Shown in pieces: positions 11,001 to 18,279 of a stretch of 34,313 nucleotides of DNA. This DNA comes from Blautia sp. GTDB lineage: Bacteria > Bacillota > Clostridia > Lachnospirales > Lachnospiraceae. Below the pieces are notes generated by a model. That model did no database searches. It was not told the origin of the DNA and was given only the letters and a program-made list of their open reading frames with translations. The stretch covers positions 1 to 34,313 of the forward strand of contig JAFUCO010000037.1 in assembly GCA_017459635.1 (NCBI GenBank). Direction: 5' to 3'. The translations under genes were made by a program, and so were the position numbers. Each line of letters opens with the position of its first letter. The first letter of the stretch is position 1.

Positions 11001-11255
11001 GATCTGTACTGTTTTAAGTTCAAAGAACCTTGCCCCGGAAACATATGCTGCTGCAATATTCTGGGCAAGCTGGGTATTCGGTCCGGCGGCAGGCCCGAAA
11101 GGCGACTCCACCTTCTCGCCGAAGATCGGCAGGGCTTTTCCGGGATCGTATTTTACGATCTTCCTGACTCCGAAAATCGACTTCTCATTATGGTACTCAG
11201 TCAGTATCCATTCCATAAGATGTCCGAAGGACATCGGTCTCATGATATCTCCCAC
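8094..11255 (-). CDS. ygfK: YgfK, multidomain Fe-S flavoprotein (putative selenate/urate reductase subunit)
   Basis: A large cytoplasmic redox protein of 1053 residues. Residues 1-430 resemble a dihydroorotate-dehydrogenase-type FMN barrel (GPAAGPNTQLAQN, ELKTVQ). A GltD-like four-cysteine Fe-S segment starts near 445. FAD (GGGPAGLAAA, about 547) and NADPH (LGGGNTAMD, about 674) folds follow, then a two-cluster ferredoxin domain near 931-972. The architecture recalls dihydropyrimidine dehydrogenase, consistent with reducing or oxidising a purine-derived ring; the selenate reductase name is historical. The start is GTG at 11255, with AAGGAGG nine bases upstream and the MGDIMRP opening also recalled from E. 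coli YgfK. An ATG at 11243 is a weaker alternative. Residues 834-904 are an inserted five-copy Cys-Cys repeat not expected in the family. Confidence 0.92.
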   Translation of the reverse strand: MGDIMRPMSFGHLMEWILTEYHNEKSIFGVRKIVKYDPGKALPIFGEKVESPFGPAAGPNTQLAQNIAAAYVSGARFFELKTVQIMDGEELAKCISKPCITAHDEGYNCEWSTELTVPQAFDEYVKAYIAIKVIAQEFGLGDPDGFVFNMSVGYDLEGIRSEKIDTFIEQMKDAGNTDIFRECTDWIRSSQDRFKNLPEDFAERISPHVSRSITESTLHGCPPDEIERIATYLLTEKGLNTYIKCNPTLLGYEYARKRLDGLGFDYIAFDDHHFREDLQWADAVPMLERLKKLAAEKGLEFGVKLTNTFPVDVKAGELPSEEMYMSGRALFPLSLHVARLITEQFEGKMRISFSGGASIYNSRALFEAGIWPVTMATTILKPGGYERMSQICSEVVCSEPVPFSGVSPEALKEIENEIDNGILYRKPVKPFPERYIRKPLPLFDCFTAPCREGCPVHQDIPAYLKAMEEGKPEKALSIILDKNPLPFITGTICPHHCGDKCMRSHYEETLHIRDMKLLAAEEAYDKVLSGITVNKNTSSDRRIAVVGGGPAGLAAAAFLSRSGLPVTVFEKRDTAGGVVKHVIPEFRIASERIDRDIRICTAYGAQIKTCVEVSSLSDLKEQGYTDIIVAVGAWKSGRQPLEYGEAMDAAEFLEKAKKTPEKLKPGTDVVVLGGGNTAMDTARAAVRLPGKPHVRLVYRRTKRYMPADEEELQMALDDGVEFMELLAPVGLKDGVLTCDVCELGAPDSSGRRSPVKTGRQISIPADLVIAAVGERIDTALFEKIGAQIDDKGRPVVDENMMTTVEGVYAAGDCAGGPATVVEAIADACRSAAAIAGEHCCKGSEADGATAGDCCTGSGTGGATAGDCCTGSGTGGATAGDCCTGSGTGGATAGDCCTGSEAGGAYDEALYRERKGTVEIDLCASPDRRCLGCETICGACAEVCPNRANVVIHIPGCATAQILHVDGMCNECGNCAVFCPYDERPYRDKFTLFWSLEDFENSDNEGFLIKDDGSIMIRAGQNTVVTDRDSLKTAQDMTSLMIRTVLDYYSYLLC
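8545..8754 (-). repeat. Five tandem 42-bp repeats inside ygfK coding a Cys-Cys/Gly-rich linker
   Basis: Five head-to-tail units of exactly 42 bp occupy 8545-8586, 8587-8628, 8629-8670, 8671-8712 and 8713-8754. The three central units are nearly identical and the outer two are diverged. In the ygfK frame each gives 14 residues of the type TAGDCCTGSGTGGA, so the tract holds five Cys-Cys pairs. It lies between the FAD/NADPH domain and the C-terminal ferredoxin domain. The period is a multiple of three, so copy changes would keep the frame. Confidence 0.97.
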
Positions 11256-11272
11256 CCTGTTCCCCCTCCTTT

Positions 11273-11425
11273 TTATCTGTTTTGTCCGGCTTTGTCACTG
11301 CGTCCCTGGCTGCAGGCCGGTTTTCCGCCATTCTTTTCTTTGCAGTCATGGTTTACGCAGCACTCCCCGGTTTCTCACAGGTCATTTTCTGTGCAGCACC
11401 GGCATCCGCCGGAACATCTCTTCAT
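11273..11425 (-). other. Candidate Cys-rich micro-ORF interrupted by one TGA codon
   Basis: This 51-codon frame starts with ATG 13 bases after the ssnA stop and ends with TAA 17 bases before the ygfK start, so it fills the 183-bp gap almost exactly. The first part reads MKRCSGGCRCCTENDL. Codon 17 (11375-11377) is TGA, and the frame stays open for 33 further codons with cysteines at 22, 23, 28 and 38, making eight in all. It could be a 16-residue peptide, a selenocysteine protein, a pseudogene, or chance. I see no convincing bacterial SECIS hairpin just after the TGA and only a weak ribosome binding site. The gene-like placement and even cysteine spread on both sides of the TGA are the arguments for it. 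Confidence 0.3.
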
Positions 11426-11438
11426 CCTTTTATAACTC

Positions 11439-12779
11439 TCAGTACTCCCGGTTGTTCAGGCTTCCCCAGAGAGCGCGGCTCTGTTCCATTGTCCATGCAT
11501 TTATGCGCTCCTCATCTATCCCGACAAACTCGCGGTCCTTGTATAGTACTTTTCCATTTATTATTGTCGTGCGGCAGTTCTTTCCCATCATGCCGAACAG
11601 CATATGGCCGTCTATGTTCTCATCAGAGAAAGGTGTGAAGGGCTTATAATCCATGACTATGATGTCGGCAGCCGCTCCTTCCTTCAGGATTCCCAGCGGT
11701 TTTCCGAAGTATTTTTCCGCGATAATACGGTTGTTCCGGAAGAGCATGGTCATATCCTCGCCCCACGCCACATTTGGAAGCGCTGCCTGATGCCGCTGAA
11801 TTATCAGGAACACCTTAAGGCTCTCCAGCATATCGTGGGTGTAGGCGTCCGTCCCCATTCCGACGGTTATTCCCTTCTGCATCATCTGAAGCACCGGGGC
11901 GCAGCCGACCGCGTTGCCCATATTGGATTCCGGGTTGTTAACTACCATTGTGCCGGTCTCTTTGATGATATCCATCTCGGCAGGGCTCACATGAATACAG
12001 TGGCCCAGCAGGGTTTTTTCACCAAGAAGTCCGTTGTAAAGAAGCCTGTTTACGGGCCGGCAGCCGTAGTTCCTGAGGCTGTCATACACATCGTTCATGC
12101 CTTCCGCAACGTGAATGTGGAAGCCCGTCATGCCGTTGTTGGCTTCAACCATCTTCTCAAAGGTGCGGTCAGAGATAGTAAACAGCGCATGTCCGCCGAA
12201 CATCGCTTTTATCATGTCGTCATCGGCCTTCTTCGCCCAGGCGGCAAATTCCGCATTCTCGCGGATGCTTTGCTCAGTCTTTTCCTCACCGTCACGCTCC
12301 GATACCTCATAGCAGAGGCAGGCACGTATGCCAAGCTCCTTAGCCACATCCTTTATGGCAAAAAGGGAACCCGGAATTTCACAGAAGCTGGCGTGATGGT
12401 CAAAGATCGTTGTAACTCCATCCCGGATACAGTCCAGAATAGTCGCATAGGCGCTTGCCCTTGTGCCGTTAAGCGTAAGCTTACGGTCGATGGCCCACCA
12501 CATGCCTTCAAGTATCTCGAGGAAATTCGTCGGATTATTGCCATCTATCGAAAGTCCGCGGGCAAGTCCGGAATAAATATGTGTATGGGCATTGATGAGG
12601 CCCGGCATGATCACTCCGCCATGGGCATCAACAAATTCCGCGTCCGGGTATTTTGCCTTCAGGTCTTTTAAATGGCCGACCTCTTTTATATCGGTCCCTT
12701 CAACCGCAACTGCCCCGTCCTTATAGAATGGAGCATCCGCATCCCGTGTTATAACATATCCGTTTCCGATAAGCAGCAT
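11439..12779 (-). CDS. ssnA: SsnA, putative aminohydrolase of the amidohydrolase superfamily
   Basis: Metal-dependent cytosolic hydrolase in the SsnA group, related to chlorohydrolases and guanine deaminase, and a marker of the anaerobic purine cluster. The metal-binding HTH is at H65/H67 and is followed by histidine motifs FHIHVAEG and LGHCIHVS and the GMGTDAY aspartate. The C-terminal FGMMGKNCRTTIINGKVLY is typical. I chose the ATG at 12779 because GGAGGG lies seven bases upstream and the protein then opens MLLIGNG; an ATG two codons earlier overlaps that site. It starts immediately downstream of xdhC and is followed by the micro-ORF gap. It likely deaminates or opens a purine-ring intermediate; which one cannot be read from sequence. 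Confidence 0.91.
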   Translation of the reverse strand: MLLIGNGYVITRDADAPFYKDGAVAVEGTDIKEVGHLKDLKAKYPDAEFVDAHGGVIMPGLINAHTHIYSGLARGLSIDGNNPTNFLEILEGMWWAIDRKLTLNGTRASAYATILDCIRDGVTTIFDHHASFCEIPGSLFAIKDVAKELGIRACLCYEVSERDGEEKTEQSIRENAEFAAWAKKADDDMIKAMFGGHALFTISDRTFEKMVEANNGMTGFHIHVAEGMNDVYDSLRNYGCRPVNRLLYNGLLGEKTLLGHCIHVSPAEMDIIKETGTMVVNNPESNMGNAVGCAPVLQMMQKGITVGMGTDAYTHDMLESLKVFLIIQRHQAALPNVAWGEDMTMLFRNNRIIAEKYFGKPLGILKEGAAADIIVMDYKPFTPFSDENIDGHMLFGMMGKNCRTTIINGKVLYKDREFVGIDEERINAWTMEQSRALWGSLNNREY

Positions 12780-12781
12780 AC

Positions 12782-13294
12782 TCATCCCTCCTGTTTCTCC
12801 GGTGCCTCACTGCTGAGGCCAAGTCGTTTCAGCATGGTCTTTTTAACTGCTCTCAATATATTTTCATAACCTGTACAGCGGCACAGATGCCCTGACATGC
12901 GCACCCTTATCTCTTCATCCGAAAGAAGCCGCTTTTCATTTAAGATCTCCACCGCGCTCATAATAGCGCCGGGTGTGCAGAAGCCGCACTGGACAGCCGC
13001 CTCATCTATGAAAGCCTGCTGGATGTCAGAGATCCCTCCGTCCGGGTCGGCAAGGCCTTCGAGTGTAAGTATCTCCTTTCCGTCTGCCCATACAGCCAGA
13101 TATATGCATGAGTTAAAGCATTCTCCGTTTACCAGCACATTGCACGCGCCGCATTCACCGACCTCGCAGCCTTTTTTGACGCTGGTCAGCCTGAAATCGT
13201 TCCGGAGGAGATCCGTGAGGGATGCCCTTACATCTATCATGGCCTCCCGTTCTTTACCGTTAACGGTACAGTGAATAAGCTTATACTGCTTCAA
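12782..13294 (-). CDS. xdhC: Xanthine dehydrogenase-type 2Fe-2S subunit
   Basis: Small electron-transfer subunit of a three-subunit molybdenum hydroxylase, 170 residues, cytoplasmic. The plant-type [2Fe-2S] ligands are C43, C48, C51 and C63. The C-terminal helical cluster uses C103, C106, C138 and C140 in CGFCTPG and CRCTGY. It passes electrons between XdhA (molybdopterin) and XdhB (FAD). The start is TTG at 13294, nine bases after GGAGG; TTGA overlaps the xdhB stop by four bases, a classic coupling arrangement. The symbol follows E. coli usage, in which XdhC is the Fe-S subunit. All eight cluster cysteines are present, so it should be functional. Confidence 0.93.
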   Translation of the reverse strand: MKQYKLIHCTVNGKEREAMIDVRASLTDLLRNDFRLTSVKKGCEVGECGACNVLVNGECFNSCIYLAVWADGKEILTLEGLADPDGGISDIQQAFIDEAAVQCGFCTPGAIMSAVEILNEKRLLSDEEIRVRMSGHLCRCTGYENILRAVKKTMLKRLGLSSEAPEKQEG

Positions 13295-14175
13295 GAGAGA
13301 ACACCTCCTCCAAGAATGACAGCCTGCGTAAACGCCCTTCCGGCGATCACTACGGCTATGTGCTCACGGAAAGCTTTCGCGGCTCTCCAGCTGTCCCTTG
13401 GATGAATATCATTGAGGACTGCTGCCGCGAACTCATCGACTGTCTTTTTATCGACAGGTCTTCCCTTTGCCGTCTCCTCGGCCGACACTGCCCTGAGTGG
13501 TATCGGACCGGCAACGCCATAGGCTATCCTGGCATCCTCTATGGTACGCTTGTCTTCCGAAAGCTTAACGTTCACCGAGCAGCCCAGGTTGGCTATGTCC
13601 ATTGCTTCCCGCATCGCGTATTTAATGTAGTGTCCGGTATATCCTTCCCAGGATTTTTTCGGGATAAGGATTCCGGTCTGCAGTTCACCCGGCTTCAGGT
13701 CAACTTTGCCTGCTTTAATATAGAAATCCTGTATGGGAATCCGTCTGACACCTTCGGGGCCGGTGATCTCGATTATTGCGTCCCAGGCAAACAGTGTGGA
13801 TGCTGAGTCAGCCGATGTGACGCCATTGCAGGTATTTCCGCCGATGGTGCCGATGTTGCGGATCTGAGGACCGCCAACCTTGCCGACTGCTTCACCCAGC
13901 ACCGGGATCTTCTCTTTTATTATCGTGTCGGCTTCAATATGTGAAAAGCTGGTGAGAGATCCTATGCGGATGGTTCCGTCCTCCTCAAGGCGCACTCCGC
14001 GGAGGGCATCTATCCCGTATATGCTTACAAGCTCGGCTCCGGCGCGTTTTCCCTCACGTATCTGTACAAGGACATCGCTTCCTCCGGCTATGATCTGTGC
14101 TTCCGGATGCTCAGTAAGGAGACTCACGGCCTCCTCCACGCTCCGGGCTTCATAGAGTGCTTTTATATCATACAT
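13291..14175 (-). CDS. xdhB: Xanthine dehydrogenase-type FAD-binding subunit
   Basis: FAD subunit of 294 residues in the CO-dehydrogenase/XDH medium-subunit family. It shows the two FAD motifs IAGGSDVLVQ near residue 30 and IGGNTCNG near residue 113, and the C-terminal domain typical of the family. It would exchange electrons with NAD(P) and with the XdhC clusters. It may also serve the fused Se-dependent enzyme at 5404-7983, which has no FAD domain; that sharing is inference. The ATG follows directly after the xdhA stop, with GGAGGTG nine bases upstream inside xdhA, and the 3' end overlaps xdhC by four bases. The xdhA-B-C block is therefore tightly coupled. Confidence 0.93.
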   Translation of the reverse strand: MYDIKALYEARSVEEAVSLLTEHPEAQIIAGGSDVLVQIREGKRAGAELVSIYGIDALRGVRLEEDGTIRIGSLTSFSHIEADTIIKEKIPVLGEAVGKVGGPQIRNIGTIGGNTCNGVTSADSASTLFAWDAIIEITGPEGVRRIPIQDFYIKAGKVDLKPGELQTGILIPKKSWEGYTGHYIKYAMREAMDIANLGCSVNVKLSEDKRTIEDARIAYGVAGPIPLRAVSAEETAKGRPVDKKTVDEFAAAVLNDIHPRDSWRAAKAFREHIAVVIAGRAFTQAVILGGGVLS

Positions 14176-16536
14176 TTACTGCACCTCCTGATTCTTACCT
14201 GAAGACGCTGCCGCATCGTCATCTTCTTTGCTGCCGGCTCCCGGTTCTTTGTCAAACAGCCCCGCCTCTGAAAATGCACGGAACAGGTTGTGCGGATTCA
14301 TCGGTGCTTCTTTAACAGCAACGCCTGTGGCATGGAATACCGCATTCCTTATCGCCGGAGCTACCGAGCACGCCGGCGGTTCTCCAAGGGCTTTTGTCCC
14401 GAAAGCGCTGGTGGGTTCCTCATTCTCCACGAACAGTGCCTTCAGGTCAGGATGATCCATAAAGGTCGACAGCTTATAGTCGAGCAGGTTGTTGTTGAGC
14501 GTACGTCCGGTCTTCGGATCGAATATCATTTTTTCCGAAAGGCCGTACCCGATGCCCATGCTCATTCCGCCATGCACCTGAGCCTCCGCAAGCGAAGGGT
14601 TGATCAGTTTTCCGGCATCATGGCAGTTTACCACATCCACAAGCGTGACCTTGCACATAGGTATATCCACCTCAACCTCGGCTATAGTACAGCCGAAGGA
14701 ATAGGCATTTGACTTGATCTGATAAGTGCTCTCAGCGGTGATATGGCGGCTTTCGCTCAGGCTGTACTGAGCTTCCTCGGCGAGCGAGGCAAGGCTCATC
14801 AGTACCCGTCCGTCAGTGGTACGCACGATGTTTCCATCGATTATATCAAGGTTGAACACTGGCATGCGCGTCAGGATGTGCGCGTAATCCAGTATCCTCT
14901 CCTTCAGAAGCAGTCCCGTCTGCCTGATGGAAAAGCCTGCTGTATAGGTCTGCCTTGACGCATAGGCGCCTGTGCCGAACGGAGTCACATCCGTATCCTG
15001 GCAGGACATCACATGTACCTTCTCAATGGGAACACCGACAACATCGGCCGCCATCTGGGCGAATGCGGTATCCGCTCCCTGGCCTATCTCGGTCTCGCCT
15101 ACCTGAACCTGGAAGGAACCGTCGGGATTAAGCACCATACGGCACGAGGATGTCTCAAGCGAAATGGGCCATACGGCTGTGTTGTACCAGAAAACAGCCA
15201 TTCCTATTCCTTTTCTGATGTCCCCTGTCTGATTTTTGTATTCTTCAGATTTTCTTTTATAGTCAATTGCTTCCATCGCCTTCTCAAGGCACTGGTTGAA
15301 GGAATCCGCATACATCTCATTTTTGGAAAAACCGTCTGTGTATCCGACCTTCATCAGGTTCTTCCTTCTGAATTCCAGCGGGTCTTCGTTGAGCACTGCT
15401 GCCACCTCCTCGGTGTGGCCCTCCACTGCCCACATGGCCTGAGGAATTCCGTATCCCCTCATAGCTCCGGCTACCGGTTTGTTTGTAAAAACGGTATAGG
15501 CATCCACTTCAACATTGTCGCAGGGATAAAGCTGCGGGAATGCGCCGGCTCCTTTTGCGCAGATGCTGTGTCCATGGGAGGCGTATGCGCCCTGGTCGGA
15601 GAAGCATTCCAGCTTTCTCGCCGCATAGGTTCCGTCCGGGCGGACCCAGGAGATTATATGGCTCCTTATTGCGTGCCTTACCCTGTTGCTCACAAAGGTC
15701 TCCTCACGCGGAACATCAAGCTTCACAAGGTGCCCGCCGGTCTGAATGCTGAGCCAGGCACACAGGGGCTCGTACAGGATATCCTGCTTGTTGCCGAAGC
15801 CGCCTCCGATGTAAGGCTTCACCACCTTTATCCTGCCCCAGTCCATGCCAAGCGCCTGTCCGACCACGCGCCTTACGATATGCGGGATCTGGGTTGAGCT
15901 TACTATCTGGATACGGTCCCCTGTCATTTCTGCGTAGCAGATGAAATTTTCTATATGGCAGTGCTGTACCGTGGGGGTATCATACCACCCTTCCACCTTG
16001 ATAAGGCCTGGTTCCTTTATCGCCTGTTCGTAATCTCCCTTTCTTATCTGCGTATGCTTTAATATGTTGTTCGGATAAGCCTCGTGCAGCTGAGGCGCTC
16101 CGTCCTTCATTGCCTCCTGAACGTCAAGCACGAACGGATACTCTTCATATTCCACCCTGATCAGCCTTAATGCCTGTGCGGCGGCAACCTCGTCCTCCGC
16201 TACCACGGCAGCTATATCATCCCCGTAGAACTTTACGTCCTCCGTGAGTATCAGGCGGTCGGCCACATCCTGGTGCGCCGGGTCTGTCGACCAGGGATGC
16301 CCGGCAGTTGCGAAATAGTGCTTCTCCTTCAGGTCAAAACACGTCAGTATCTTAACGACCCCCGGCACTTTTTCGGCTTCAGCCGTATCTATCTTAAGCA
16401 CTTTACCGTGGGCGATCGTTGAATGGAGTATCCTTGCAACGTAGGCACCCCGGTCACACAGATCATCTGTATACCTGGTGCGCCCGGTGACCTTGTCATA
16501 GGCATCGACACGCTTCACACTTTTTCCTGCATACAC
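14176..16536 (-). CDS. xdhA: Xanthine dehydrogenase-type molybdopterin-binding subunit
   Basis: Large catalytic subunit of 786 residues in the molybdenum hydroxylase family. The N-terminal a/b hammerhead domain (KVTGRTRYTDD) is followed by molybdopterin-contact motifs GGGFGNKQD and AMRGYGIPQ, the GQGADTAFAQ segment, and the GEPP active-site glutamate near residue 730. Expected reaction: hydroxylation of a purine (hypoxanthine to xanthine, or xanthine to urate) or the reverse with reduced donors. It belongs to the Se-linked XDH/selenate-reductase-like group by neighbourhood, but labile selenium cannot be seen in sequence. The start is GTG at 16536 with GGAGGG seven bases upstream. The 137 bp before it, after guaD, hold no clear promoter or terminator, so read-through from guaD is likely. 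Confidence 0.93.
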   Translation of the reverse strand: MYAGKSVKRVDAYDKVTGRTRYTDDLCDRGAYVARILHSTIAHGKVLKIDTAEAEKVPGVVKILTCFDLKEKHYFATAGHPWSTDPAHQDVADRLILTEDVKFYGDDIAAVVAEDEVAAAQALRLIRVEYEEYPFVLDVQEAMKDGAPQLHEAYPNNILKHTQIRKGDYEQAIKEPGLIKVEGWYDTPTVQHCHIENFICYAEMTGDRIQIVSSTQIPHIVRRVVGQALGMDWGRIKVVKPYIGGGFGNKQDILYEPLCAWLSIQTGGHLVKLDVPREETFVSNRVRHAIRSHIISWVRPDGTYAARKLECFSDQGAYASHGHSICAKGAGAFPQLYPCDNVEVDAYTVFTNKPVAGAMRGYGIPQAMWAVEGHTEEVAAVLNEDPLEFRRKNLMKVGYTDGFSKNEMYADSFNQCLEKAMEAIDYKRKSEEYKNQTGDIRKGIGMAVFWYNTAVWPISLETSSCRMVLNPDGSFQVQVGETEIGQGADTAFAQMAADVVGVPIEKVHVMSCQDTDVTPFGTGAYASRQTYTAGFSIRQTGLLLKERILDYAHILTRMPVFNLDIIDGNIVRTTDGRVLMSLASLAEEAQYSLSESRHITAESTYQIKSNAYSFGCTIAEVEVDIPMCKVTLVDVVNCHDAGKLINPSLAEAQVHGGMSMGIGYGLSEKMIFDPKTGRTLNNNLLDYKLSTFMDHPDLKALFVENEEPTSAFGTKALGEPPACSVAPAIRNAVFHATGVAVKEAPMNPHNLFRAFSEAGLFDKEPGAGSKEDDDAAASSGKNQEVQ

Positions 16537-16673
16537 AGGACATCCCTCCTTCCGTTACTGATATAAGGCAGCGGCAGTCCTTCTTCCGGGCTGCTTATTT
16601 TCGTTTATTACTCAATTATCATTTTTTTATTCCGGAGTCCGGATCCTGGTCATGGCTCCTTTATGACTGTTTT

Positions 16674-18044
16674 TTATAATGCACACTCTTTACCTGCAGC
16701 AAATTTCCGTACTATACATGTCCTGTCAAGTTCAAGGTAGAATGCCTTCTCAAGTCTTTCCCTTACAGATGCATGCTTCTCCTGCTCCGCTTTAATATCA
16801 CAGGGATCAGGGCCTGCATTATATGGTACTTCCGTTTTTTTGCTTACTGTATGCGCTGTTTCTGTTCCATATCCTTCTTTTAAGTCGTCCAGCACCAGAG
16901 CGTCAAACTCGTATCCGGCTTCAAAGCTTCCGACCTTGCCGAAAAAGGCTCCTCCCCCTTTTGTAGCCAGATAAAAGCTCTCGGGAAATGTCAGTGGTTT
17001 TGCTTCATGATCTACATAGAGCCTGTAAAGCTTTGAAGCCTGTATTGCATCTGTTGCCGCCCGGAATACCGACTCCGAATTCCCGGCCGCCACATCGGTC
17101 CCAAGACCCACGCGCATGCCCGTCTCAAGATACCTTCTGACCGGCGCGATTCCTGATGCCAGATTTATGTTCGATGCCGGACAATGAGCAACAAAAACCC
17201 CGTTATTTCGCATAAGAGCAACTTCATCGTCCGTTGAGTATACGCAGTGAGCCATTATGCAGGGTGTTTCTCTTCCGAACAGTCCATGTTGATCATAAAC
17301 ATCCCCGTAGAACGATGCGGAAGGACATAGAGACAGGACAAGCCTGACCTCATCAGGGTTCTCTGAAAGGTGCGACTGTACCGGGAGGGCGTTCTCCTTT
17401 GATATCTTTCCAAGCTCATCCAGGAGCTCATCCGTACAGGATACGGCAAAGCGCGGGGTAATTACAGGCCTGGTGCGCTCAAAGCCTCTCTTAAGTACCT
17501 CCTCAAGGAACAGCCGCGTGTCAGCCGCAGCACTGCGGGCATCAGGTTCCAGCAGATACTCCGGAGCGTTCCTGTCCATATTCACCTTGCCCACATAGCT
17601 TATGATGCCGGTGTTCTCCAGGTGTTCCATCAGGGTCAGAGTAGATTTCCTGTGTATCGTCCCAAATACCACAGCCCGGGTGGTCGCGCTCCTCCTCATC
17701 TTATCTGCAAAAAAAGCATAGGCTTTATCAGCGTACTCTTCATCCTCATATCTGCTCTCCGCCGGAAATGTCATACGGTCCAGCCATTCAAGAAGCTCAT
17801 AGTCCATTCCCGTCCCGATAAAACTGTACTGCGGCGCATGAATATGAAGATCGACCATCCCCGGAACAATAAGCCGGTCAGTACAGTCGATAAGAGGAAG
17901 CCCCCTGTACCGTTCAGGTATTTCATCAAATAAACCTTCACATACACAATCCAGACACACCGCACAGGCATTCTCTCTGATCTCCAGGTTTTCTCTGGAA
18001 GGGGTATGGCAGAAGACCCCTTTCAAAATAAAACTGTTTTCCAA
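16674..18044 (-). CDS. guaD: Guanine deaminase
   Basis: Amidohydrolase converting guanine to xanthine and ammonia, feeding the xanthine dehydrogenases downstream. At 456 residues it is the usual length. Zinc ligands H67/H69 lie in VDLHIHAPQYSF. Later come the SHLSENPDE and MAHCVYS histidine motifs and the GLGTDVAAG aspartate, all typical of GuaD. The frame opens at TTG (18044), 13 bases after GGGAGGA. An ATG eight bases after the same site is out of frame, so the TTG start is accepted with some doubt. It is the first gene of the purine operon, behind the promoter and inverted repeat at 18080-18140. Confidence 0.92.
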   Translation of the reverse strand: MENSFILKGVFCHTPSRENLEIRENACAVCLDCVCEGLFDEIPERYRGLPLIDCTDRLIVPGMVDLHIHAPQYSFIGTGMDYELLEWLDRMTFPAESRYEDEEYADKAYAFFADKMRRSATTRAVVFGTIHRKSTLTLMEHLENTGIISYVGKVNMDRNAPEYLLEPDARSAAADTRLFLEEVLKRGFERTRPVITPRFAVSCTDELLDELGKISKENALPVQSHLSENPDEVRLVLSLCPSASFYGDVYDQHGLFGRETPCIMAHCVYSTDDEVALMRNNGVFVAHCPASNINLASGIAPVRRYLETGMRVGLGTDVAAGNSESVFRAATDAIQASKLYRLYVDHEAKPLTFPESFYLATKGGGAFFGKVGSFEAGYEFDALVLDDLKEGYGTETAHTVSKKTEVPYNAGPDPCDIKAEQEKHASVRERLEKAFYLELDRTCIVRKFAAGKECAL

Positions 18045-18079
18045 AACATACCCACTTCCTCCCTGTGTTTTTGTATCAT

Positions 18080-18140
18080 TTGCTTAAAAATGGTTATTAT
18101 CTGTCCATATTATTATAACTCATAACCACAATTTAAGCAA
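18080..18140 (-). promoter_or_regulatory. guaD operon promoter overlapped by a 21-bp inverted repeat (candidate operator)
   Basis: Read on the minus strand, TTGCTT (18135-18140) and TATAAT (18112-18117) are separated by exactly 17 bases, a strong sigma-A promoter about 65 bases before guaD. Two arms of an imperfect inverted repeat, 18119-18140 and 18080-18100, share TTGCTTAAA at the outer ends and GGTTAT towards the centre, so they enclose the -10 box. A dimeric repressor bound there would block the promoter. The regulator is unknown and no candidate gene is adjacent to guaD. Confidence 0.75.
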
Positions 18141-18145
18141 GACAA

Positions 18146-18266
18146 GGGACGGTTCTCTGTCTTAAAAAAATAAGACAGAGAACCGTCCCAATGTCATTTA
18201 GATAGTGCCATAGTTCAGGATTTGTGGTGCTATGGTGCCGCAAGGATTTTGGCGAGTCGGACGCCG
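18146..18266 (+). repeat. Partial palindromic element with 19-bp perfect hairpin and 95-bp inverted copy of 70-164
   Basis: Bases 18146-18164 and 18171-18189 form a perfect 19-bp stem around six A residues. From 18172 to 18266 the sequence is an exact reverse complement of 70-164. It is thus a half-copy of the element seen complete at 32413-32770, with an extra inverted terminal sequence. It lies between the guaD promoter and the stop codon of the heptad-repeat gene, and could also slow transcription leaving that gene, although no U-tract follows on the minus strand. Confidence 0.9.
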
Positions 18267-18279
18267 TCTTGTTTTTGTT

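Noticed and set aside
10437..11435. Long plus-strand ORF of 332 codons antisense to ygfK
   Set aside because: Shadow of the conserved ygfK N-terminal barrel; no family resemblance and no ribosome binding site.
16537..16673. Separate promoter or terminator between guaD and xdhA
   Set aside because: A short TCCGG/CCGGA hairpin and an eight-codon ATG frame are present, but the T-run is on the wrong side for termination on the coding strand and no -35/-10 pair is convincing.
18045..18140. Purine riboswitch before guaD
   Set aside because: The leader is only about 60 bases and lacks the conserved junction and loop sequences; an operator-like inverted repeat explains the symmetry better.
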